Positions 1-9,062 of a stretch of 64,000 bases of DNA are shown here, piece after piece. Under the pieces are notes generated by a model. The model saw only the letters and a list, made by a program, of their open reading frames with translations. It searched no databases and was not told the origin of the DNA. Source of the DNA: CAVXSP01 sp963724645 (GTDB taxonomy: Bacteria; Acidobacteriota; Vicinamibacteria; Vicinamibacterales; SCN-69-37); NCBI GenBank assembly GCA_963724645.1, contig CAVRVJ010000006.1, positions 62,001 to 126,000 of the forward strand. The letters are read 5' to 3'. Position 1 is the first letter of the stretch; each line of letters begins with the position of its first letter. The translations under genes and the position numbers were made by a program.

Positions 1-489
1 GTCATCGAGGCGGCGATCGGCGCCGCGGCGGCGCGCGGGGTACCGGTCCTGGTGGATCCGAAACTGCCGAACGCCGAGCGGTATCGAGGCGCTGCGCTGG
101 TCACCCCCAATCACCACGAAGCCGAGCTGATGACCGCCATGACGATCCGAACGCCTGATGATGCGCGGCGCGCGGCTCGTCAGATTCACGATCGCACCGG
201 CGCGAACGTGTTGATTACGTGGGGCGAGCACGGAATGTGGCTGCTCGACGCCTCGCGCGAGCCCTTTCACGAAGAAGGGCTCGCTGCTTCCGCTCGCGAA
301 GTGTCTGATGTGACCGGCGCCGGCGACACCGTGCTGGCGTTGCTCGCGCTGAGCCTCGCGGCCGGCGCGTCCCTGGGCGACGCCGCCCGGCTGGCCAACG
401 TGGCCGCCGGCCTGGTCGTGGCACGCTTCGGCCCCGCCGTGGTTGGAACCTCCGATTTGGCAGAGGCCCTCGGCGACATGGCGGAGTGA
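1..489 (+). CDS. rfaE1: PfkB-family heptose-7-phosphate kinase (RfaE1/HldE domain I), 3' part
   Basis: The reading frame is open from the first base, so the N-terminal half lies outside the window; 162 residues remain of a family usually near 320. The visible part has the ribokinase-fold signature DVTGAGDTVLALLAL, where the GAGD aspartate is the catalytic base, and the family-typical segments VDPK, LTPNHHEAE-like and WGEHGMWLL. The pattern around these matches D-glycero-beta-D-manno-heptose-7-phosphate kinase, which makes heptose-1,7-bisphosphate for ADP-heptose and LPS core. The protein ends shortly after the kinase domain, so the nucleotidyltransferase domain is not fused at this end. The stop overlaps the next start (ATGA at 486-489 region), suggesting translational coupling with the downstream glycosyltransferase. 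Another PfkB sugar kinase is possible. Confidence 0.8.
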   Translation, partial: VIEAAIGAAAARGVPVLVDPKLPNAERYRGAALVTPNHHEAELMTAMTIRTPDDARRAARQIHDRTGANVLITWGEHGMWLLDASREPFHEEGLAASAREVSDVTGAGDTVLALLALSLAAGASLGDAARLANVAAGLVVARFGPAVVGTSDLAEALGDMAE

Positions 490-1680
490 TGCCGACGGCC
501 GTGTTGTCTATGCGCGAGCGCGTCGTGTGGCTCGCGGCGTTGGTGCTGATCGCGGGGCTGCTCGCCGCCACGAAATTTGTCAGTGTCGACGCCGACTCGG
601 TGCGATACGCAATCATTTCTGCGAGGCTCACCGCGCTCCCTGTCGCCAGGTGGGTGGCGCCGGAGTGGTGGGGCATCACGACCGAAGACGGACCGTCGGG
701 CTATTTCCTGGAGCATCCGGCTGGCCTATTTCTGATTCCCGCGGCGCTCGGCCGGTTGGGCGTGCCCGCCGAGCAGGCGCCATACATTTTCGGCATGAGC
801 GCGGGCCTGGCTGCCCTTCTCCTGACCGCGTCGCTGGCAGCCCGGCTGACCTCGCGAGACGATGGCCGCGCGCTCCTCGTGCTTCTGCAATTGACGCCCA
901 TGGCGTTTGTCTTTCGCATTCGAGACAACCACGAGTACCCCATGCTGGTCTGTCTCTTGATCAGCCTGATCGGGCTCGATGGCGTCAGCAGGTCCTGGCG
1001 ATGGGTGATGCTCGTGGCGATGGGATTCGTCGGCGGCCTGCTCATCAAAGGCGTGTTCGTCGTGCTGGTCCTGATGGGCGCCGCCTGGTGGATCCTCTTC
1101 AATCCCACGAACGGTTCGAGGACCCGGCAGGCCGTGGCTTGCGGCATCGCACTCGCGTGCATGGCGGTCGCGGGGCTGGCCTACGACGCCTGGTACGTCA
1201 GGGAGACCGGCAGCGCGTTCTGGAGCGTCTACTGGCAGCGTCAACTCGGCCCCATGCGCAGTCACGTCACCCTTGACCGAGGCGCGCGTGTTTGGCACGC
1301 ACGTCAGCTTCTACATTCTGCGGCTGCTGTTTCATCCGGCGCCGTGGAGCCTGGCTCTCGTGTGGGCCGCCTGGCGCCGGAAGCGGATTCCGGCCGGCGA
1401 GCGGCGCGAGCGGCGAGCGCTGCAGTTCGCGATCGCCTTCACAGCGACGTCGGTCCTGCTGCTCAGCGTCGCCAGCCGGTTTGCAGAGCGTTACTCCTTC
1501 TCCGCCACCTACATCGTCGCTGCCGTCGGGGGCGTGGTGGCATATCGATCGTGGTCCGCGTTGCGGGCCTGGCTGAACCGGGCTGATGCGGCCGTGCCTG
1601 CGTTCCCTGCGGTCGTCTGGTTCGCGTTGGCAGCTCTACGGCTGGCGCTCGGGCCCTGGCTGCCGAGAATCGGTGGATGA
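489..1680 (+). CDS. GT39-like integral membrane glycosyltransferase, frameshifted
   Basis: Two overlapping frames together make one protein of about 395 residues. The first frame (to about 1270) gives a hydrophobic protein with repeated membrane segments and an early short acidic element (VDADSVRY) in the position of the catalytic aspartates of ArnT/PMT-type transferases. The second frame (from about 1273) continues with more membrane helices and ends at 1680. Dropping one C from the CCC run at 1270-1272 joins the frames as ...SHVT-LTEARVFG.... The start ATG at 489 overlaps the stop of the kinase. Such enzymes use polyprenyl-phosphate sugars to decorate lipid A, proteins or glycans from the periplasmic side. 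Substrate cannot be read from the sequence. The gene converges on the next one with 27 bp between stops. Confidence 0.6.
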
Positions 1681-1707
1681 GGGCGCCTTGCCTGCCCTGA
1701 CGCAGCC

Positions 1708-3451
1708 CTACCGCCTGTCGCAGTGGTTCCTGACGAGCAGCACGTCTTCGGGCGGACGACGAGCCACAATGTCAGCGAGCTTGGCATCGAAGATTGATAG
1801 CGGATGCCGATCGACGACACAGACGTTCGGAACCAGACCCTGGACCACCTGCCATTCGTCGGCTCCCATCAGGGCCCATGATTCTCTGTCGTCGTAGAAG
1901 AAGGCTTTGGCCTGCCCGGGAATGCCGATCTCTTCGACTCCGCCGCGATCGGTGTAGTACACGAAGCTCTGTAAACCCATCTTGAAATAGCCGAGCTTCG
2001 CGCCGGGTGCTGCGCGTTGCGAAATCGTCTGCACGAGCGGCGGGACAGGCTTGGATCGCTCTACGCCCGGCAGTACGTATCCGACGAAGGCATAGTTCAA
2101 AAGAATGAAACCTCCGGCAAGCGCCCCGACGGCGTGAAGGCGCCTGCCGAGCGCCCACAGGATGAACGCAGCCGCACCAGTAAGGGCCAACACTGCCGTG
2201 AACGCGAGAATCTCCGGCAGGACGTAATAGCCGGCCGACGGTCCGAACAGCCAGTAGAGCCCTGGCGCCGCGATAACGCACAGACCCGAGATCATGAGAA
2301 AGAGCACATTCAGCAGCCCCGAAGGGCGCCGGCTGAAGGTGCCGGCCAGCAGACTGCCAACGAGCGCCGCGACGGCGGGCACGATGGGAAAAATGTACAG
2401 GTCCTGCTTCGTACGTGAAAACGAGAAGACGACGACGAACAGCACGATCCAGATCCAGAGCAGGCGATCCAGAGCGCCGTTGACCGCCTGGTCAGGCCGG
2501 CCGCGGGCCGAACGCCACGCGCGAGCGACGCCGATCAGCGGCACAAGCACCAGTGGAGCCCACGGAAAGAGGTCCCCGAACAGGACGGGCAGGTAAAACC
2601 AGACGCCCCGGCCGCCTGGGGTCATCGTCGTGGTGGCATACCGGCTGAGGTTCTCCTCGAACAGGAAATCGCGAATGTAGGACCAGCCATGTTGCGCGTA
2701 GACGGCCGAATACCACGGCAGCACGATGGCCAGAAGAATTGCCAGGCCGGGAATCAGCATCAGCCGGCGAACTTCCGAAAGCCTGTGCTCGCCCGCGAGC
2801 CAGATCGACACAGACGAGCGCGGGGATGACAACCGCGACCGGGCCCTTGGTCAGGACGCCCAGACCCAACGCGATGTACATCAGCGACAGATACCGCCGC
2901 CGGTGTCGCGGGTGCTGCTCGGCCAACACGAAAGCGGCCAGCGCAAGCGACGTAAACGTCGTCAGATAGACGTCGATGAAGATCTTTCTGGCGAACCACA
3001 CGAAGCGTGGGGCCGTGGACACGATGAGCGCCGCGAGAAGACCGGCCACCGTCGAACGGAGTGCGCGGCCGATGAGAAAGGCGGCCAGGACGATTGCCGT
3101 CGCACCCATCGCAATGCCAACGCGCTCGACGGCGACCGAGTCTCCGAACGCCTGATAGAGCGCCGCGACGATCCAATAGCTGAGGACCGGCTTATTGAAG
3201 CGGGGCGCAGCGTTGAAGGTGGGATTGATGTAGTCGCCCGACCGCACCATCTGACGGGGCGTCTCGACATAGAACGCCTCGTTCGTGTCCCAGACGGAGT
3301 TGGCGCCCAGAAATAGAAAGAAGACAGGCACCGCCAAGGCGAGCAGAATGGCGAACAGGGCGACGGGGGGGTTTGCCACAGATTCCGCCGTGGAGGTGCG
3401 AACGGTCGGACCGACCTCCGGCACGTCACCGCCGGCATCTGTGCCAAGCAC
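1708..3451 (-). CDS. GT39 / ArnT-like membrane glycosyltransferase, frameshifted
   Basis: The N-terminal frame (3451 down to about 2800) has the family hallmarks: a first membrane helix, then SVWDTNEAFYVETPRQM with the conserved acidic pair, then RFNKPVLSYWI, as in ArnT and related 4-amino-arabinose or polyprenyl-mannose transferases. The C-terminal frame (about 2815 down to 1708) continues with PWYSAVYAQHGWSYIRDF and FSFSRTKQDLYIFPIVPAV and further helices, then a soluble C-terminal domain. One indel between roughly 2765 and 2815 separates the two. The total length of about 580 residues is normal for the family. The gene begins 11 bp after purH on the same strand, so they may be co-transcribed. 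Donor and acceptor are unknown. Confidence 0.75.
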
Positions 3452-3462
3452 GCCCGTCCCCC

Positions 3463-5045
3463 TTAGTGCCGGAAATGCCGTCGCCCGGTCAAGACCATCG
3501 CGAGGCCGTGCTCGTCGGCGGCCGCGATGACGTCGGTGTCCCGCACGGAACCACCGGGCTGGACCACGGCGGTTGCGCCGGCCGTCGCGATCGCGTCTGG
3601 TCCGTCGCGAAATGGAAAGAATGCATCCGATGCCGCCACCGAACCACGCAGGCGGTCACCAGCCTTCATGATGGCCGTCTTCACCGCGTCCACGCGGCTC
3701 ATCTGCCCGGCACCAACCGCCAGCGTCACATCCTCCGACGTGAACACGATGGCGTTTGATTTCACGTGGGCGCAGACACGCCAGGCGAATCGCAGCGCGC
3801 GCCACTCCGCTGCGGTCGGCGCGCGCTTCGTGACCACGCGTGGCATGGCGCCGTCCGGCCAGGCGGCCGCCGCTTCGCTCACCATGTCGCGCCCCTGCAC
3901 GAGCCAGCCGCCCAGAATGGAACGCACGTCGCGCTGCGCTTCGAGTCCGCGAAAGTCGGCCGTAACGATACGAAGGTTGGGCTTGGCGGCGAGAATCGCC
4001 AACACATCCGCCTCGGGCTCGAGCGCCGGCGCAACAACGGCTTCGATGAACGTCCCGGTCAGCGCTCGCGCGGTCTCGAGATCAATGGGCCGATTGAATC
4101 CGACAATCCCTCCAAACGCCGAAAGCGGGTCGGCGTCCCGCGCGCGCACATACGCTTCAGCCGCAGAGCCCGCCGTCGCCACGCCGCAGGGGTTGGTGTG
4201 TTTGATGACGACGGCCGCCGGCTCCTCGAACTCGAGGACGAGGCGCGCGGCGGCATCCAGATCCAGGAGGTTCGTAAATGACAATTCCTTGCCTTGATGC
4301 ACGACCGCGGTCCCGAATCCCGCCTGACGTTCGGCATACCAGGCGCCTGCCTGATGGGGATTCTCGCCGTACCGCAAATCACGCACTTTGACGAGCAGTG
4401 GGCGCCATGTGTCGGGCAGCAGCGCCGGCGAGGCGTCTCGGATGAAGCGCGCCGACGCGCCGTCTATCCGGACGGCGTCGAGTGTCGCCGCGATCATGCG
4501 GTCGTAATCAGCCGTATGGGCGATGGCCTTGCGCGCCAAATCGAACCGAAACGAGACCGGCGGCCCGCCAGGCGTCGCGAGCGCCGCCAATGCCCTGGCG
4601 TAATCGGCAGGATCGACCACCACGAGGACATCCTTGAAGTTCTTCGCCGCCGCGCGCACGCAGGCTGGGGCCGCCAATATCAATTTCTTCGATCAGATCG
4701 TCGAACGGAATATCCGGCCGCGCGGCAGCCTTCGCGAATGGGTAGAGATTGACCACCACCAGATCGATCGGAGTGATCGCGTGTGCCGCAAGCGCCGAGC
4801 GGTCATCGGGCCGGTGGCGGCGCGCGAGGATCCCCGCATGGATCTTGGGATGGAGGGTCTTCACCCGCCCGTCCATCATTTCCGGAAATCCCGTCACGTC
4901 CGAGATACCGACGACCGTCGAGACCCCCTTCACGAAGGATTTGGGCAGTTCCCCCAGTCGAGACCAATTCCCAGCCGCGGCCCGCTAATTCAGCGGCAAA
5001 CGCGACCAGACCCGCCTTATCGGAAACACTTAAAAGTGCGCGCAT
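3463..5045 (-). CDS. purH: Bifunctional AICAR transformylase / IMP cyclohydrolase PurH, two frameshifts
   Basis: PurH catalyses the last two steps of IMP synthesis. The N-terminal cyclohydrolase domain shows LLSVSDKAGL, STGGTAQIL and RVKTLHPKIHAGIL. The transformylase domain shows RYGENPHQ, the catalytic KHTNPCG, FGGIVGFNRP and QPGGSVRDTDVI near the end. Three frames are needed. The first break is at the CCCCC run 4924-4928 (one more base gives REGGVSTVVG), the second near 4664-4672, where removing one base restores the family sequence GGPACVRAAAKNFKDV. I chose ATG at 5045, because MRALLSVSDKAG is the usual N-terminus; a TTG at 5057 is less likely. Full length of about 528 residues is normal. 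As this is an essential biosynthetic gene, the breaks are more likely sequence errors than decay. Confidence 0.9.
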
Positions 5046-5050
5046 AGTCG

Positions 5051-5080
5051 TTGACAAGCTCCGCTTTACCCGACTAGAGT
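5051..5080 (+). promoter_or_regulatory. Sigma70-like promoter upstream of cold-shock gene
   Basis: A perfect TTGACA (5051-5056) is followed after 18 bp by TAGAGT (5075-5080), pointing rightwards. The predicted start near 5087 lies about 135 bp upstream of the cold-shock gene and about 30 bp upstream of an intrinsic-terminator-like hairpin. The -35 box overlaps the 5' leader of purH on the other strand. Confidence 0.55.
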
Positions 5081-5117
5081 CACCGGTTGACGTTGGGCGG
5101 GCTGGCGTCGAAGTTGA

Positions 5118-5141
5118 GACCGCACGTTGCGGTCTTTTTTT
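5118..5141 (+). terminator. Intrinsic terminator-like hairpin in the csp leader
   Basis: GACCGCA (5118-5124) pairs perfectly with TGCGGTC (5128-5134) across a CGT loop and is followed directly by seven T (5135-5141). This is the textbook form of a Rho-independent terminator on the plus strand. It sits between the promoter at 5051-5080 and the csp start at 5222, so it would end a transcript of only about 55 nt unless read through. Confidence 0.7.
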
Positions 5142-5221
5142 GTCACCGCGTCGCGCTCGCGTAAAAAGCGACGAGGGGGCAGTGCGGTGGCGTTCGCCGC
5201 GATTTTCGCAAGGCAGGCACG

Positions 5222-5428
5222 ATGCGCATCACGGGTAAGGTCAAGTGGTTCAATAACGCGAAGGGGTACGGTTTCATCGAGCGCGAAGGGGGCAACGACG
5301 TGTTCGTCCACTTCTCGGCGATTCAGGGTGCGGGTTTCCGGACGCTCGAAGAAGGCCAGGCGGTTGAGTTCGAGATCGTCGACGGTCCAAAGGGACCTCA
5401 GGCCGGAAACGTCACCAAGCCAAGCTAA
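5222..5428 (+). CDS. csp: Cold-shock protein, CspA family
   Basis: A 68-residue single cold-shock domain that binds single-stranded RNA or DNA in the cytoplasm. RNP1 is seen as KGYGFIE and RNP2 as VFVHFSAI, following the family start GKVKWFNNAKGYGFI; the C-terminus GPQAGNVTKPS is also typical. The length is standard. The start ATG at 5222 is preceded by a purine-rich AGGCAGG. The leader holds a promoter and a strong terminator hairpin, so expression may depend on transcription read-through; cold-shock proteins are known antiterminators, so autoregulation is conceivable but unproved. Confidence 0.95.
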   Translation: MRITGKVKWFNNAKGYGFIEREGGNDVFVHFSAIQGAGFRTLEEGQAVEFEIVDGPKGPQAGNVTKPS

Positions 5429-5436
5429 CCACATGG

Positions 5437-5463
5437 GGGGCCGGAGCACCTCGTTCCGGTCCC
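5437..5463 (+). terminator. GC-rich hairpin downstream of csp
   Basis: GGGGCCGGA (5437-5445) pairs with TCCGGTCCC (5455-5463), 9 bp with one G-U pair and a 9-nt loop, starting 8 bp after the csp stop. There is no T-run, so it may be a weak terminator or an mRNA-stabilising 3' structure. Confidence 0.4.
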
Positions 5464-5476
5464 TCAAGCCTCTTCT

Positions 5477-5585
5477 GGGGATCTGTGTCCCCGCCGTTCC
5501 CCCTCGACGCCGTCGCTCACGGGGGCCCCGCCGTCTGGATTCGCTCCATCGGCTCACTCGCTCCGGCCGGTTCGCTCCGTTTCGT
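5477..5585 (+). repeat. Dispersed GC-rich intergenic element, copy A
   Basis: This stretch between csp and the next gene matches copy B (9071-9180) over about 100 bp in the same order: a GGGG-N-GTCCCCGC block, a CCCCCT block, a GC-TCGCTC block, CGGGG-CCCCG, then CGGCTCACTCGCT and a final TTCGCTC. It has no credible reading frame of its own. Other, shorter relatives lie between the nuo genes. Confidence 0.55.
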
Positions 5586-5619
5586 GAGAACGCCGAGTTC
5601 TTCCCGCCAGCGTTTTCCA

Positions 5620-6060
5620 CTACTTGATCAAGAACCAGACGAGCGGAAGCCAGAGTTCCCGCGCGTACGGCACCGGCTGATCGTCGACGAGCACTTCGAC
5701 GCCGTTGACCTCCGACACCAACGCATACAAATCACGCAATTGCAGGGGCCGTTCGCCTGGAAAGAACCGCGCTCGATGGCGCACGACACCGGCGACCTGC
5801 GTCTCGAGATACTCCGCAGAGCCGCGCGCAAGTTCGACGGCGCGCGCGTAGTCGGATCCTTCGAATCTCGGGAAGACAATGGAAATCGAAAACGGGAGCG
5901 GCGGAGCGCCGAACACCGCCTGCCTCAACTCGGGATGCAGGGTCGCCAGTTCCTCGTCGGTCGGCTGCTCAGGCAGGTCGGCGTACGGCCAGAAGCGCTC
6001 GAGCGGCCGGTGCTCGGGCTCGTCAGGCAGGACGCGATCGGGATGCTCGGATGACGACAT
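5620..6060 (-). CDS. Hypothetical protein
   Basis: A 146-residue soluble, acidic-to-neutral protein with no signal peptide and no membrane segment. I placed the start at the ATG at 6060 (MSSSEHPDRV) because the upstream frame is arginine-rich low-complexity sequence typical of antisense high-GC frames. A segment rich in E and P (LPDEPEHRPLERFWPYADLP) precedes a regular mixed alpha/beta part (PFSISIVFPRFEGSDYARAV). I do not recognise the family. It is transcribed divergently from selA, 71 bp away, which may or may not be meaningful. Confidence 0.6.
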   Translation of the reverse strand: MSSSEHPDRVLPDEPEHRPLERFWPYADLPEQPTDEELATLHPELRQAVFGAPPLPFSISIVFPRFEGSDYARAVELARGSAEYLETQVAGVVRHRARFFPGERPLQLRDLYALVSEVNGVEVLVDDQPVPYARELWLPLVWFLIK

Positions 6061-6131
6061 GCGAATCGGCACCTGCGGCGTGCAAGCGTGTGGAAATGCT
6101 ATCCTTTCGAGCCTCACGCCGCAACCGCACG

Positions 6132-7556
6132 ATGGCCGTCTTCCGCCTGATTCCGTCAATCGAAGAGTTCCTCCAGCGCTCGAGTGTCGAGCGCGAGATC
6201 GAAACGCACGGGCGTCAGTCGATCGCGGCCGCTTCACGCGAGGCGGCCGACGCGTTGCGCGACGCAATTGCAGGCAATCGTGTCACTCCGACGTCGGTCG
6301 AGGACGCGTCGATGTGGATGGAGCGTCACCTGCAGCTGACGCTGTCGGATCGGCTCGCGCCATCACTCCGGCGAGTCATCAACGCGACAGGCGTGATCAT
6401 TCACACGAATCTGGGACGCGCACCGCTCGCCGCCGTTGCACGCCAGCGCGCAACCGTCCTCGGCGGCTATTCGAACCTGGAATACGACCTGGAGGCTGGA
6501 GCCCGCGGGCACCGGCATGTCCATGCCGAGCGGCTCCTCTGCCGGCTCACGGCGCTGAAGCCGCGACCGTCGTCAACAACAACGCGGCCGCGACTCTGCT
6601 CGTGCTCGCCGCGCTTGCGGCGGGCCGGGAGGTCATCGTCTCGCGCGGCGAACTGGTCGAAATCGGCGGCGGGTTTCGCGTGCCTGACGTGATGGCACAA
6701 TCCGGCGCGGCGCTGCGCGAGGTCGGCACGACCAACCGCACCAGGACGGCGGATTACGCCGCCGCCATCGGCGAACGCACGGCCCTGATCCTGCGCGTCC
6801 ACCCTTCGAACTTCCGCGTGGAAGGGTTCACTGAACGGCCCGCACTGGCCGAGCTCGTCGGGTTGGCGCATCGGTTCCAGCTTCCGCTGTTCGAAGACCT
6901 CGGCAGCGGGTGGCTGGGCGGCACGGGCTTCGGGGAGGCTGTCCTCCGCGACGAGCCGCCGGTCGCCGGCAGTCTGGCCGCCGGCGCCGACCTCGTGGCC
7001 TTCAGCGGCGACAAATTGCTCGGCGGTCCGCAATCAGGGCTCATCGTCGGCCGCGCCAATCTGGTTGGCCGGGTCCGCCGACATCCACTGATGCGCGCGC
7101 TGCGCGTCGATAAACTGACATACGCCACCCTCGAAGCAACGTTAGCCCTCTGGGCCCGCGAGCCCGCTCGACCGCAGATTCCGGTCTACCGCATGCTGAC
7201 GCTGACGGTGGAGGATCTCGACGTCAGGGCCCGGCGCCTGGCAGCTCGGCTCGGCAGTCTCCCCCACCTGCGAGTCGAAGTCATCGATGGCGTCTCGACC
7301 ATCGGCGGCGGCAGCGCACCGGGATCGGCGCTGCCGACTCGACTGGTCGCGATTGAACGCAGCAGATCTGTCCGCCTCAGCGCTCGAGACCCATCTGCGT
7401 GCCGCGGATCCGCCAGTCATCGTGCGGATTCACCAGGACCGTGTGGTGCTGGATGTTCGGACCATGACGGAAGGCGAGGACGAGGAGGTCGTCGATGTCG
7501 TGCGGCGGTCCTGCACGGGGGAAGCCATCACTCATACGGAAAGTCACTTGACGTGA
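6132..7556 (+). CDS. selA: L-seryl-tRNA(Sec) selenium transferase SelA, two frameshifts
   Basis: SelA is a PLP enzyme converting seryl-tRNA(Sec) to selenocysteinyl-tRNA(Sec). Visible features in order: RRVINATGVIIHTNLGRAPL, GYSNLEYDLE, VVNNNAAATLL, SRGELVEIGGGFRVPDVM, EVGTTNRT, and the PLP-lysine block FSGDKLLGGPQSG. Two indels break the frame: near 6547-6550 (one missing G restores LTGAEAATVVNNN) and near 7350-7365, after which the C-terminus VLDVRTMTEGEDEEVVDVV is in another frame. Total length of about 474 residues fits the family. The start is ATG at 6132 (MAVFRLIPSIEEF). Neither selB nor a tRNA-Sec gene was seen in the window; the family usually neighbours selB. Confidence 0.92.
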
Positions 7557-7608
7557 CGTGGCAGGTTGCGCCCGCGCGCTCGCGGGCGCGCGACAATACC
7601 ACGTCAAG
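7547..7608. terminator. Nested inverted repeat between convergent selA and nuoN
   Basis: An outer 9-bp stem (CTTGACGTG 7547-7555 with CACGTCAAG 7600-7608) encloses an inner perfect 9-bp stem (GCGCCCGCG 7568-7576 with CGCGGGCGC 7581-7589, loop CGCT). The left arm overlaps the selA stop codon. Its position between two convergent genes suggests a bidirectional terminator; no long T-run follows on either side. Confidence 0.5.
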
Positions 7609-7625
7609 CAAAATGCTTTCCGGGA

Positions 7626-9062
7626 TTAGAAGATCGATGCAACTGAGTCGGCGGCCAGGGAGATCAACCGTCCGGGCAGAACGCCCAGGTAGAACACGAG
7701 AACGACTGCGATGAGCATGCCGGCCATCGCCACATTCGCGGTGGCCGGGCGATGGCCAGGGGCGTGCTCGTCGGACATGTACATCATGACGACGATACGG
7801 AGGTAGAAGAATACCGAGATCACGCTTGTCAGCACCCCGAGGATCGCCAGGGCAAACAGGCCCTTCTGCAGCGCCGCGTTGAAGATGTACCACTTGGCCA
7901 CGAACCCGACGGTCGGCGGAAACCCGCCCAGCGACAGCAGAAACACCGTGAGTAGCGCGGCCAATCCTGGCCGCTCCTGCCAGAGGCCCGCAAAATCGCG
8001 CACTTCGTCGTGCGGCCGATCGGCAGAGGACAAAGCCGCCAGCACGCCGAATGCGCCGAGATTCGTCACACCGTACGCCACCAGGTAGAACAGGATCGCG
8101 GCCTTGCCTGCGGCATTGGCGGCAATGAGACCGATCAGCAGATAGCCCGCGTGCGCGATGCTCGAGTAGGCGAGCATGCGTTTGACGTTGGACTGCGCCA
8201 CCCCGACAATCGTCCCCAGCAGCATCGTGAGGCCGGCGATGGCCGAGAGCACGGGCGCCCAGTGGACGTGCAGCGGCTCGAGTGCGGACAGGAACACGCG
8301 CAGAAAGGCCGCAAACGCTGCCGCCTTGACGCCGGTGGACATGAATCCGGTGACGAGCGTCGGCGCGCCCTCGTAAGCATCCGGTGTCCACATGTGGAAC
8401 GGCACGGCCGACACCTTGAACGCAAAGCCGACCAGCAGCAGCACCATGGCGAGCACGATCATGATGCCAGGGTTGTTCGAGGAACTCGCGACCCGTGCGC
8501 TCAGCTCGTCCAGGCGCGTCGTGCCGGCGATGGCGTACGCGAACGCGATGCCGTACAGAAAGAAGGCGCTCGAAAACGCCCCGAGGACGAAATACTTGAA
8601 GGCGGCCTCGGCGCCCTGCTCGCTCTCACGCTTGAGCCCCGTCATGACGTAGACGCCGAGTGACATGATCTCGAGCGCAAGGAAGATGATGAGCAGGTCG
8701 CGCGTCGATCCCATCATCATCATGCCCACGATCGAGAACAGCATCAGCGCCTGATACTCGCCGGTCGGCAGACGATCCCGCTTCGCCGAGCCCGACGACA
8801 GCAGGATGGTGAGCAACCCGATCGCGCAGAGCGTGATGTTGAAGAAGATGCTGTAGTGATCGATCACGATCACGCCAAATCCGGTCACGTCGCGCTTCCA
8901 GAGAAACGCCGAGGCGGCGATGGCCCCAGTGAGACCGATGCCGCCGAGCAGGCCGTGCGGCATCTCCTCATGGGACCGCCGGAACGACTCGGCCAGCAGC
9001 ACGGCGCATGCCGACAGCGCGACGATGAGCAGTGGTGTGATGGCGATGAGGTCGGTGCGCAT
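7626..9062 (-). CDS. nuoN: NADH-quinone oxidoreductase subunit N
   Basis: A 478-residue antiporter-like membrane subunit of complex I, one of three proton-pumping subunits in the membrane arm. Some 14 hydrophobic helices can be followed. Family motifs include a glutamate in an early helix (LALEIMSLGVYVM), KYFVLGAFSSAFFLYGIA, and the channel-lining lysine in FKVSAVPFHMWTPDAYEGAP. The start ATG at 9062 overlaps the nuoM stop. It is the last gene of the operon and converges on selA with a palindrome between. Confidence 0.97.
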   Translation of the reverse strand: MRTDLIAITPLLIVALSACAVLLAESFRRSHEEMPHGLLGGIGLTGAIAASAFLWKRDVTGFGVIVIDHYSIFFNITLCAIGLLTILLSSGSAKRDRLPTGEYQALMLFSIVGMMMMGSTRDLLIIFLALEIMSLGVYVMTGLKRESEQGAEAAFKYFVLGAFSSAFFLYGIAFAYAIAGTTRLDELSARVASSSNNPGIMIVLAMVLLLVGFAFKVSAVPFHMWTPDAYEGAPTLVTGFMSTGVKAAAFAAFLRVFLSALEPLHVHWAPVLSAIAGLTMLLGTIVGVAQSNVKRMLAYSSIAHAGYLLIGLIAANAAGKAAILFYLVAYGVTNLGAFGVLAALSSADRPHDEVRDFAGLWQERPGLAALLTVFLLSLGGFPPTVGFVAKWYIFNAALQKGLFALAILGVLTSVISVFFYLRIVVMMYMSDEHAPGHRPATANVAMAGMLIAVVLVFYLGVLPGRLISLAADSVASIF

